DNA from: CAZUYC01 sp964624475
GTDB taxonomy: Bacteria; Myxococcota_A; UBA9160; SMWR01
Assembly (NCBI GenBank): GCA_964624475.1
Contig: CAZUYC010000112.1
Coordinates: forward strand, 1 to 64,000
DNA length: 64,000 nucleotides
Reading direction: 5' to 3'
Below the pieces are notes generated by a model. It did not search any database. It was not told the DNA's origin and was given only the letters and a program-made list of their open reading frames with translations. Positions 57,111-64,000 of the stretch are shown here, piece by piece. The position numbers and the translations under genes are program-made. Positions within the stretch are counted from its first letter, which is position 1. The number at the start of each line of letters is the position of its first letter.

Positions 57111-57872
57111 ATGCCGAGGCAGCCGCGTCAGCTCGCCCTCGATCTCCGGTTCGCTCCCCGCTGGGGCGGGCAGAGGGAGGGCGCCGGCCGCAAGCCCGGG
57201 CCGAGACCTCGAGACCCGCATCGCCGCCGCCCGTCCCTGGCCGCGCGCTTCCCCTGCCACGTGACGCTCAAGGTCCGGCGCGAGATTCCGTCTCTGCGCT
57301 CCGTGCGCTTCGTTCGCGAGCTCGAGCGCAGCTTCGCTGCGGCCTGCGAGCGCGGTCGCTTCCGCGTCGTCCACTACTCGGTACAGCCCGACCACGTCCA
57401 CCTGATCGTCGAGGCCGCGAGTGCCCGCGACCTGGCGGCGGGGATGAAGTCGATCGGCGCCCGCCTGGCGCGCGCCGTGAACCGGACCTTCGGCCGCGGC
57501 GGCCCGGTCCTCGCAGACCGCTACCACCTCCACGTCCTCCGCACCCCGCGCGAGGTCCGCCACGCGATCGCCTACGTCCTCATGAACGCGCGGCGACATC
57601 TCGCGAAGCTGGGGCGACGGCTCCCGCGGCGGGCCGTCCTCGATCCCGCCTCCTCGGGCCGCTGGTTCCATGGGTGGCGCAACGTCCGGGCGCACGACCC
57701 GATCGGATCACCTCCCGTGGCGCAACCCCGCACCTGGCTCCTCGCCGTCGGCTGGCGCCGCCACGGGCTGCTCGATCCCGCGGAGGTGCCCGGGTGCCGA
57801 GCGACCACCCCCGCGTGGGGCGCACGACCCGGTTGCACCGCTACTCCCGCTTACCGCAAGATACGCGGGTGA
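57111..57872 (+). CDS. REP-associated-type tyrosine transposase (Y1/HUH, RAYT-like)
   Basis: A 253-residue protein. The HUH motif is VQPDHVHLIVEA (His-Val-His near residue 98), preceded by HVTLKVRREIPSLR, and the catalytic Tyr is probably in HAIAYVLMNARRHLAK (near 158). GRGGPVLADRYHLHVLRTPREV is also typical of RAYTs. These domesticated IS200/IS605-like enzymes process hairpin REP sequences rather than move themselves. The gene is single-copy here with no flanking element ends seen. Two large palindromic repeats elsewhere in the window could be its substrates. Confidence 0.85.
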   Translation: MPRQPRQLALDLRFAPRWGGQREGAGRKPGPRPRDPHRRRPSLAARFPCHVTLKVRREIPSLRSVRFVRELERSFAAACERGRFRVVHYSVQPDHVHLIVEAASARDLAAGMKSIGARLARAVNRTFGRGGPVLADRYHLHVLRTPREVRHAIAYVLMNARRHLAKLGRRLPRRAVLDPASSGRWFHGWRNVRAHDPIGSPPVAQPRTWLLAVGWRRHGLLDPAEVPGCRATTPAWGARPGCTATPAYRKIRG

Positions 57873-58107
57873 ATGCGCTCCTATCAGGTGTGGGCGGCCC
57901 GCAATACCGCTGGCTCCCTCTCCGGGGCACCGCCCGTTGGATGCGGCCGCCCGCCCAAGCGCTTTCCTCTGTTGAAGGCCGAAGGCTCGGGGACGGGACG
58001 CCCACAGGTGGTCTGTCTACGGTAGGCGCGCTGGCCGAGGTGCGGTTTCCCGACTGGTGCGAGGCTCGTCCTTGCCCCTGGGTTTTCAACGCGGGTGGGT
58101 GCTCAAC
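57873..58107. other. intergenic region before the DUF262 gene
   Basis: These 235 bases contain no supported gene. Base composition becomes less GC-rich towards 58100, marking the edge of a probably acquired segment. No REP-like hairpin comparable to the two large palindromes was found next to the RAYT gene. Confidence 0.4.
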
Positions 58108-60288
58108 ATGGCTGTCCCTGATTTCCAGAGCTTGATGCTTCCGTTGTTGAAGCTGACCGGTGACGGCCAGCACCACACGCTTGCCGAGGCGGGCGAGTGG
58201 CTGGCCCAAGAGTTCCAACTCTCCGACGAAGACCGAAAAGAACTTCTCCGAAGCGGGCAGACGCGGTTGTACAACCGGGTGGCCTGGACATCGACCTACC
58301 TCCGAAAGGCCGGCCTGCTCCGGTCCGTTGGGCCGGGACGTTTCCAACTGACGGAACGCGGGCGTGAGGTCCTCGCCAGCGGACCCGCAGCCATTGACGT
58401 TGCTTTCCTGGAGAGTCGGTTCCCAGAGATGTCGGAGTTCCGCAAGGCCCGTTCGAGGGGCACAGTCCCGGGCGAGGAGACACCCGCGACCTTCAACCCC
58501 ACTGCTGGCACCTGGAACCAGCGCGCGGGTGTCGAGGACCGAGTCCGCGAGAAGTTGGACCAGTCAATTCCGAATGAAGCGATACGCCGCGAAGCCCTGC
58601 GTTTTCTCGCGTTGGCTATCGACAACGCGGATGAGGAGCGCGGAAACGCGTGGTACCTGCGCCTGCGTGAGACCGAGCACGGGCTTCGGCTCATGACGGG
58701 CCGTCTGCTCGCATGCGAGGTCACGCGGTCGCAGATTCGGGTCAGCGTCATCGGACCCATCGGTGACGATGTCCGCGACGCGCTCGGAGCCGATGCCGAC
58801 CGAGACGAGGAGTTCAAGTTCAAGACGATCCCTGGAGGGCTGCTCCTCACGTTCCCCGTCGAGCATGCGCCGAAAGCCCTCAGCCTGCTGAGGGAGGGGC
58901 TCAATAGCTTCATTGACGTGGCTATGGCCCGCGTGCGGAGTCCCGTAAGTCTCGAAGATCACGTCCCCGAAGCGGTTGCCCACATCGGGAGCGTCGTCGC
59001 CCGCGAGTTGCCGCAGCCGGAGCCGATCGCCGAGACGCAGGAGTCCGAATACCTCGATGATGCCTCGGACGAGGACGACGTGGGCGCTTCGCGAGAGCCA
59101 CGCGTCCGCGGACGGGCGCCGATCTTCGAGCATGGTCAGCGCTCCATTGCTTCGCTCATGAGCGACATCGAGTTGGAGGTGATCGCCCTGCCAGATCTGC
59201 AGCGCCCTTTTGTCTGGGAAGACACAAAAGTGCGAGACCTCCTCGACTCCCTCTTCCTGGGGTTCCCGGTGGGGACGCTCGTGCTCTGGCATACGTCCAA
59301 CGACAAAGACGCCCGTGCTCTCGGGGCAGAAAGACCTGGCCTCCGTGCGACGACTCTGATCATAGACGGCCAGCAACGTCTCACGTCGCTCTACGCTGTG
59401 ATGCGGGGTGTCGAGGTCGTCGGCAAAGACGGTACAACCCGAAAGGTTACGATCGCATTTCGCCCGCGCGACGGTCGATTCGAGGTTGCCGATGCGGCAA
59501 TCCGCAACGACCCTGAATTCCTGCCGAATGTGACCGAGCTGTGGAAGGGGATACGCACCAAGCCGCAAATCCGTAAGGATCTCATGAACGAGCTCCGCGA
59601 CAAGGGTCGCGTGGTCGATGAAGAGTACGAGAACGCAATGGATCACAATCTCGATCGTGCGCACGCAATCGGCGACTACCGTTTCCCTACGGTCGACATT
59701 CGCAAGACGGCCGCAGCGCAGGAGGCTACGGAGGAGGACGTCGCCGAGATCTTCGTGCGCATCAACAACCAGGGTACGCGCCTCGGCCAAGCTGACTTCG
59801 TTCTGACCCTGCTCTCGGTGTTTCACAGCGAATTGCGCGACCGGATCGAGGATCGAGCGCGGGCGATGTCGCAGGGGACGGTCATAAAGATCGATACACA
59901 ACAACTTCTGCGGGCCGTGTGCGGTGTCGCCTTTGGTCGGGCGCGAATGGGGGCCGTCTACCGCTCTCTTCGCGGTGTCGATCCGACTACGGGCGAAGCA
60001 GACACCGCCGAACGCCTGAAACGGTTGAGCCAACTTGATGACGCGGCAAAGGAGTGCATGGAGCCTACGCCGTGGCGCGACTACTTGCTTCGTGTGAAGC
60101 ATGCCGGGTTCCCTCGTCAGCCAGGCGCTCGTTCCATCCAAGAACGCAGTCGTGAACGCCTATGCCTTCTACATCCGCGGCCGGAAGGCCGGAGTCGCGA
60201 AGAGCAAGCTCGACGAGATGGTCTCGCGTTGGGTCTTCGGGACGTTGCTTACGGCCCGTTACTCGGGTTCATCGGAGACCATCTTTGA
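58108..60288 (+). CDS. Mrr-N / DUF262 restriction-like protein, first part of a frameshifted gene
   Basis: Residues 1-95 form an Mrr N-terminal winged helix (MAVPDFQSLMLPLLKLTGDG, TYLRKAGLLRSVGPGRFQLTERG). A linker domain follows. From about residue 350 comes DUF262/GmrS: IALPDLQRPFVWEDTKVRDLLDSLFLGFPVGTLVLW, then IIDGQQRLTSLYAVMRG (the DGQQR NTP-handling motif) and FVRINNQGTRLGQADF. Homology breaks near 60111, where an extra base shifts the frame; the last 58 codons are out-of-frame. ATG 58108 is chosen because Mrr-N domains start here. The coding DNA is clearly less GC-rich than that of the neighbours, suggesting transfer. Confidence 0.82.
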   Translation: MAVPDFQSLMLPLLKLTGDGQHHTLAEAGEWLAQEFQLSDEDRKELLRSGQTRLYNRVAWTSTYLRKAGLLRSVGPGRFQLTERGREVLASGPAAIDVAFLESRFPEMSEFRKARSRGTVPGEETPATFNPTAGTWNQRAGVEDRVREKLDQSIPNEAIRREALRFLALAIDNADEERGNAWYLRLRETEHGLRLMTGRLLACEVTRSQIRVSVIGPIGDDVRDALGADADRDEEFKFKTIPGGLLLTFPVEHAPKALSLLREGLNSFIDVAMARVRSPVSLEDHVPEAVAHIGSVVARELPQPEPIAETQESEYLDDASDEDDVGASREPRVRGRAPIFEHGQRSIASLMSDIELEVIALPDLQRPFVWEDTKVRDLLDSLFLGFPVGTLVLWHTSNDKDARALGAERPGLRATTLIIDGQQRLTSLYAVMRGVEVVGKDGTTRKVTIAFRPRDGRFEVADAAIRNDPEFLPNVTELWKGIRTKPQIRKDLMNELRDKGRVVDEEYENAMDHNLDRAHAIGDYRFPTVDIRKTAAAQEATEEDVAEIFVRINNQGTRLGQADFVLTLLSVFHSELRDRIEDRARAMSQGTVIKIDTQQLLRAVCGVAFGRARMGAVYRSLRGVDPTTGEADTAERLKRLSQLDDAAKECMEPTPWRDYLLRVKHAGFPRQPGARSIQERSRERLCLLHPRPEGRSREEQARRDGLALGLRDVAYGPLLGFIGDHL

Positions 60289-61354
60289 GCAGGACTTGTC
60301 GCGGGTTGCGAGGTTGCGACCGGACGACGCCGATGGGTTCGTGAGCGCGCTCGACGATACGCTGGGCGAGACCATCACGGGCGACTACTGGACGCACTCT
60401 CTTGTCTCCGCGCTGGAGACGCAGAAGGCACGGGCCCCCGCTGCACTTGCATTCCGAGCGGCACAGGTCGTTCTCGGAACGAGAGCGCTTTTCTCCGATC
60501 AGCTTCTTCAGAACGTGCTCGACCCGCCCGCGCAGGGCACGCGCGCGGCTAGCGAAGCGCACCATCTTTTTCCGGAAGCATGGCTTCATGCACGCGGGAT
60601 CCGGGAGCGTCGCCGCGTCAACCAGGTCGCCAACCTGGCAGACGTCGGCTGGCACGAGAACAGCGTGATCGGCGGTCGCGGTCCGGCCGAGTACGTCCCG
60701 CGTTTACGTGAGAAGCTGAATATTGGCGACGATCGGTGGGGCCGCCTCTGCGCGGAGCACGCCCTTCCGTTGGGATGGGAGTCGATGGAGTACGAGGAGT
60801 TTCTCCGCGAGCGGCGGAGAAGGATGGCCGACATCATTCGTGTCGCGTTCCGCCAGTTGGGGGGCGAGGCAGACGCCCCTCCGCTCACGCCGCCGTGGTT
60901 CATGCCAGGCGCGGAGACCGTGTGGCAACGCATCGTGGAGACCGAGCGCGCGCTGCGTGGCGTCGTCCGCGAGGTCTACGCTGCACGCTTCGGCGAGGCC
61001 GCCGCGCGGAGGATCGAGGAAGCGCTGCCTGAGCGCGAACGCGAGAGCCTGGCACGCGGGCTCCGGGCGCGCCCCACAGGTGCGGAAGCGCTCAGCGTCG
61101 TCGACTACCTCTACCTCGGGCAGCTGCCGCCCCTCCTGTTCGTGCCAGATGTCTGGCAGGAGGCCCGCGGCCGCTTCAGCGGGGCACAGGACGCGAAGCA
61201 ACGACTCCAGGTTGCTATCAGCCAGATCGCGCCCGTGCGCAACGAGATCGCCCACGTCCGCGAGGTTGAGCGCGACCGCCTTCTTCGCGCGAGCGTCGCG
61301 TGCGCCGACGTGTTCGAGATGCTGCAAGGCAGCTCATCGCGGTCAGGGACTTGA
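60101..61354 (+). CDS. second part of the frameshifted DUF262 gene: HNH-like nuclease and HEPN domains
   Basis: The frame continues the protein as SQALVPSKNAVVNAYAFYIRG. It includes a GmrD/DUF1524-like HNH nuclease core (ASEAHHLFPEAWL...RVNQVANLADVGWHENSVIGG). The last 140 residues (VWQRIVETERALRGVVREVY...SQIAPVRNEIAHVREVERDRLL) form a Swt1-type HEPN domain with the R-N-x-x-x-H ribonuclease motif. The true gene would span 58108-61354 (about 1,080 residues). The apparent ATG at 60101 is inside the conserved region and is not a real start. DUF262-HNH proteins cut modified DNA; the HEPN tail may add RNA cleavage. Confidence 0.75.
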   Translation: MPGSLVSQALVPSKNAVVNAYAFYIRGRKAGVAKSKLDEMVSRWVFGTLLTARYSGSSETIFEQDLSRVARLRPDDADGFVSALDDTLGETITGDYWTHSLVSALETQKARAPAALAFRAAQVVLGTRALFSDQLLQNVLDPPAQGTRAASEAHHLFPEAWLHARGIRERRRVNQVANLADVGWHENSVIGGRGPAEYVPRLREKLNIGDDRWGRLCAEHALPLGWESMEYEEFLRERRRRMADIIRVAFRQLGGEADAPPLTPPWFMPGAETVWQRIVETERALRGVVREVYAARFGEAAARRIEEALPERERESLARGLRARPTGAEALSVVDYLYLGQLPPLLFVPDVWQEARGRFSGAQDAKQRLQVAISQIAPVRNEIAHVREVERDRLLRASVACADVFEMLQGSSSRSGT

Positions 61355-61406
61355 GTCAGGGAGAGAACGCGTTCCTTGGGTGAGCGATCGCCTCGAGGAG
61401 AGCTAC

Positions 61407-61536
61407 ATGGCGCAGAGGTCGATCTTCGGTCCCTTCTTCGCGACCATGCTGCTCACGGTGGTACCTCTACCTCGTCGCGACACTTGCCGTGTGGTTCATG
61501 CTTCTCCGCGCGGCGTTCGCCTACCTTCGCGCCTAG
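61407..61536 (+). pseudogene. MAPEG-like protein relic (frameshifted, truncated)
   Basis: After a GAGGAG site, ATG 61407 begins MAQRSIFGPFFATMLLTVV. A shift of one frame then gives WYLYLVATLAVWFMLLRAAF and TAG at 61534. The first part resembles the N-terminal helix of MAPEG proteins (SIFxPFFAxxLLT). Only about 43 of roughly 130 residues are left and the frame is broken, so it is a relic or a tiny membrane peptide. Confidence 0.4.
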
Positions 61537-61549
61537 CCGGCCCGGCGGC

Positions 61550-63310
61550 TCACACCGCCAGCAGGCGGCCCGGGCCGCCGTCCTGCGGCGCGATCGTCCA
61601 GCGGCGCGCGTGGTAGGCGACCACGGCGGGCCGGTGCGCCGCGGTGATCACCGCGGTGCGCGGCAGGCGCTGCGCCAGGAGCTCGTAGACGCGCCGCTCC
61701 ATCGCCTCGTCGAGGGCCGAGGTCGCCTTGTCCAGGAAGAGCCACTCGGGCTCGTGGAGGAAGACCCGGACGAACGCCAGGCGCTGGCGCTCGTCGTCCG
61801 AGAGCTCCTGATCCCAGGACTCGACCGCGTCGAGGCGCCCCTCGAGGTGCCCGAGCCCGAGCAGCCGCAGCGTCTCGCGGATGCGCTCGTCCGCGAAGGC
61901 CCCTGCGGGCGCCGGGAAGGAGGCGGCGGCGCGGAACGATCCGAGCGGGAGGTAGGCCCGCTCCGGCACGAAGAGCAGCCGGTCGCGCTGCGGCAGCTCG
62001 ACGCGCCCCGACCCGAAGGGCCAGATCCCGGCGATCGCGCGCAAGAGGATCGTCTTCCCGGAGCCCGAGGCGCCCGTCACGGCGACCCGCTCCCCCGCGA
62101 GGACGCGGGCGCTCGCGCCGGCGATCAGCGGCGTCCCATCGGGCGCCTCGAGGAGCAGATCCGAGAGCCGCAGCTCCGCGGCCCCGCCCGTCACGACCTC
62201 GATCCGCGGCGTCGCAAACTCACGCTCGGTCGCGTCCATCACCTCGGCGAAGGCCGCCAGCCGCTCGATGTTCGCCCGCCAGCGCGCGATCTCCTGGTAG
62301 GCGTTCACGAACCAGATCAGCGCTCCGGAGACGTGCCCGTAGGCGATCCGCATCTGCACGATGCTGCCGAGCGTGATCAGGTGGGCGAAGTAGGCCGGCG
62401 CCGCGACGAGCACCGGCACCATCTCGTTGGCGTGCCCGAGGCCCGTCGTCGTGAGCGAGAGGTTCCGCTGCGCGCGGATCAGCTGCCACCAGTTGCGGAT
62501 CACCTGGACGAAGCGCGCCAGCGCGTTGCTCCGCTCGGCCGACTCTCCGCGCGAGAGGACGACGGCCTCGACGTTGTCGCGGAAGCGGACGAGGCCGTAG
62601 CGGAAGTCCGCCTCGAGGCGCAGCTTGTCGAAGTTGATCGGGACCAGGCGGCGGCCGACGACGTGCGTGATCCACATCGAGAAGAAGGCGTAGACCGCGG
62701 CCACCCAGATCATCAGGCCGGGCAGCTGGAACTCGCTGCCCGCGACGCGGATCGGCCACTCGCTCGACTCTCGCCAGAGCAGCCCTCCGAACGAGGCGAG
62801 GGTGGCGACGGCCGCCAGCAGCGAGAGCGAGAGCCCGAGCGCGCTCGCGACGAAATCGCGCACGTCCTCCTGGATGCGCTGGTCCGGGTTGTCGATCGCG
62901 CTGCCGTGGAGCTTGCTCTGCACGTAGGTCCGGGCGCCGATCCAGCGCTCGACATAGTGCGCGGTGAGGCCGCGCCGCCAGCGCATCTCGAGCGTCTGGC
63001 GCAGGAAGATGCGATAGGTCGAGGCGAGGACGAAGACCAGCGTCACGACGAGGAAGAAGCCGATCGAGGCGAAGAAGGCGTCGGCGCGCTTCAGCTCCAA
63101 GGCGTCGAAGATGCGGCGATGGGCGTCGGAGATCAGCACGTTGGTCCAGACCGTGGCGAGCTCGAGGGCGATCGCGCCGAGGAGCAGCGCCACGCCGCGC
63201 GCCGCGTCGGGCGAGCTCCAGTAGACCCGCAGGAGGCGCCAGAGGGCGCGGGCGAAGCGGCGGCCGACGACGGAGGGCCTGCGCGCCCCCGGCCGCGACG
63301 GCTCCGCCAC
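61550..63310 (-). CDS. SbmA/BacA-YddA-type ABC transporter (fused permease-ATPase)
   Basis: A 586-residue protein. The membrane domain (residues 25-340, about six helices) is of the ABC_membrane_2/SbmA type: LELATVWTNVLISDAHRRIFDALE, DNPDQRIQEDVRDFVASALGL and RLVPINFDKLRLEADFRYGLVRFRDNVE are characteristic. The ATPase has Walker A VTGASGSGKTILLRAIAG (near 395-412), signature LSDDERQRLAFVRVFLHEP (the degenerate LSxxE form usual here), Walker B EWLFLDKATSALDE and the H-loop AAHRPAV. Such half-transporters form homodimers and move peptides, long-chain lipids or cofactors. It is followed directly by the carboxylesterase gene's end on the same strand upstream. Confidence 0.9.
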   Translation of the reverse strand: MAEPSRPGARRPSVVGRRFARALWRLLRVYWSSPDAARGVALLLGAIALELATVWTNVLISDAHRRIFDALELKRADAFFASIGFFLVVTLVFVLASTYRIFLRQTLEMRWRRGLTAHYVERWIGARTYVQSKLHGSAIDNPDQRIQEDVRDFVASALGLSLSLLAAVATLASFGGLLWRESSEWPIRVAGSEFQLPGLMIWVAAVYAFFSMWITHVVGRRLVPINFDKLRLEADFRYGLVRFRDNVEAVVLSRGESAERSNALARFVQVIRNWWQLIRAQRNLSLTTTGLGHANEMVPVLVAAPAYFAHLITLGSIVQMRIAYGHVSGALIWFVNAYQEIARWRANIERLAAFAEVMDATEREFATPRIEVVTGGAAELRLSDLLLEAPDGTPLIAGASARVLAGERVAVTGASGSGKTILLRAIAGIWPFGSGRVELPQRDRLLFVPERAYLPLGSFRAAASFPAPAGAFADERIRETLRLLGLGHLEGRLDAVESWDQELSDDERQRLAFVRVFLHEPEWLFLDKATSALDEAMERRVYELLAQRLPRTAVITAAHRPAVVAYHARRWTIAPQDGGPGRLLAV

Positions 63311-64000
63311 CTAGCCCCCGGCCGCGACGTCGGCGGCGTCGCGCCAGGGGTAGTCGGCGATCGGGTATGCGGCGCAGCCGGCGCTCGCGTAGCGCTGCGC
63401 GTCGAAGGCCCGGCCCCAGCGCGCGAGCCGAAAGTACACGGCGCAGCGGTCGCGCTGGGTCGCGAGCCGCGGGTCGGCGCCGATCGCGGCGATGACCTGC
63501 TCCTCGGTCACCGCATCTGTGTCCATGCGCACGCCGCCATCCGCCGGGGTGTCGAAGACCAGGGTGCGCGGCGCGTCCTCGGCGTCCGACCAGGGCGCCC
63601 ACTCGGGGAGGTCGGCGCGCCGGCCGCGACCCGGCGCGCCGGCGTACGCGAACTCCGCCCAGTAGGACATCATCTGCCCCGAGAGCAGCTCGCGACCCAC
63701 GGCGTTCCCCGGCGTGAAGAGCCGCCGGCTCATCGGCCCGAGGTCCCAGTGCCCGAAGACGAAGGGGATCTCGAAGCCGTGCGCCGCGCCGACGAGCTTC
63801 GCGAGGTCCGCGAGATGGAAGAGGTTCGGCTCCTCGTCCCAGTCGAAGCGGTAGACGAAGACCCCGGGCGCGCCCGCCGCGGCCAGCGCCGACGCCGGCC
63901 CGTCCACGGCGGTCGCCTTCCACCAGCGGCTCATGTGCTCGGCCAGGACCTGGTAGCGCTCCTCGTCGTGCAGGCGCGGCAGGAGGCCGAGCCACCAGGT
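63311..64000 (-). CDS. type-B carboxylesterase, C-terminal part (cut by window edge)
   Basis: Only the last 229 codons are present. The segment GVFVYRFDWDEEP, LVGAAHGFEIPFVFGHWDLG with the catalytic His of carboxylesterase type B (A-x-H-G-x-E-I-P-F-V-F), and MMSYWAEFAYAGAPG and LPEWAPW near the end are all diagnostic. The nucleophile Ser and the second catalytic acid lie upstream of the window. Its stop directly abuts the ABC transporter start (63310/63311), so the two probably form one operon. The ester is unknown. Confidence 0.88.
   Translation of the reverse strand, partial: TWWLGLLPRLHDEERYQVLAEHMSRWWKATAVDGPASALAAAGAPGVFVYRFDWDEEPNLFHLADLAKLVGAAHGFEIPFVFGHWDLGPMSRRLFTPGNAVGRELLSGQMMSYWAEFAYAGAPGRGRRADLPEWAPWSDAEDAPRTLVFDTPADGGVRMDTDAVTEEQVIAAIGADPRLATQRDRCAVYFRLARWGRAFDAQRYASAGCAAYPIADYPWRDAADVAAGG

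Noticed and set aside
1..64000. CRISPR arrays, tRNA and rRNA genes
   Set aside because: No regularly spaced repeats, cloverleaf-like sequences with typical T-loop boxes, or rRNA-like conserved segments were noticed on reading through; a covariance-model search was not possible.

Overview
The window is very GC-rich chromosomal DNA with many GTG starts and a habit of 4-base start/stop overlaps (ATGA, GTGA). Gene content is aerobic heterotroph-like: acyl-CoA dehydrogenases, a fatty-acyl-CoA ligase, an F420-type luciferase-like oxidoreductase, SnoaL-like proteins, a sulfatase, sulfotransferase, sterol-desaturase-like hydroxylase, MAPEG proteins and a UGSC-type selenoprotein. This mix fits an uncultured Myxococcota/Binatota/'Deltaproteobacteria'-like soil or marine lineage; no rRNA or marker gene is present to fix the taxonomy. 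I saw no tRNA, rRNA or CRISPR array.

Layout. 1-4400: tail of a transposase, a sulfur-transport cluster (two YeeE/YedE-like half-transporters divergent from a TauE/SafE permease), an alpha/beta hydrolase, then a VapBC-type module that abuts a truncated sulfotransferase. 4400-5010: gene relics. 5-20 kb: lipoprotein, metallo-hydrolase, an arsenate reductase/aquaglyceroporin pair, a shortened acyltransferase coupled to an LLM oxidoreductase by a CTGA junction, beta-propeller protein, sulfatase, NfeD-like protein, isoaspartyl peptidase, aldehyde dehydrogenase, sigma-54 activator and secreted serine protease. 20.19-21.32 kb: a complete IS630-type element sitting exactly on the stop codon of the protease gene.

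21.4-37 kb: GST, a 192-bp palindromic element, a TIGR04073-type protein, and then the most notable locus: a selenoprotein gene (in-frame TGA in a UGSC motif followed by a SECIS-like hairpin) translationally coupled to a thioredoxin-fold partner. This is followed by a DUF1295 membrane protein, patatin lipase, hybrid histidine kinase, two coupled acyl-CoA dehydrogenases, a cyclase-kinase-TPR fusion, a broken toxin-antitoxin module between direct repeats, and a CoA-transferase.

37-57 kb: hydroxylase, lipoprotein, MAPEG, site-2 protease, acyl-CoA ligase, sulfotransferase, a second large palindromic element, an RNA uracil methyltransferase whose frame runs on through an antisense VapBC module, lysoplasmalogenase, an AddAB-like helicase/nuclease pair, a geranylgeranyl-reductase-like flavoprotein and a BCAM0308-like protein.

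57-64 kb: a REP-associated-type (Y1/HUH) transposase and a lower-GC, probably acquired, DUF262-HNH-HEPN restriction-like gene with a one-base frameshift, a MAPEG relic, an SbmA/YddA-like ABC exporter and the end of a type-B carboxylesterase cut by the window edge. Toxin-antitoxin modules, relics, IS630 and the RAYT gene show that small mobile pieces have repeatedly landed between otherwise compact operons.
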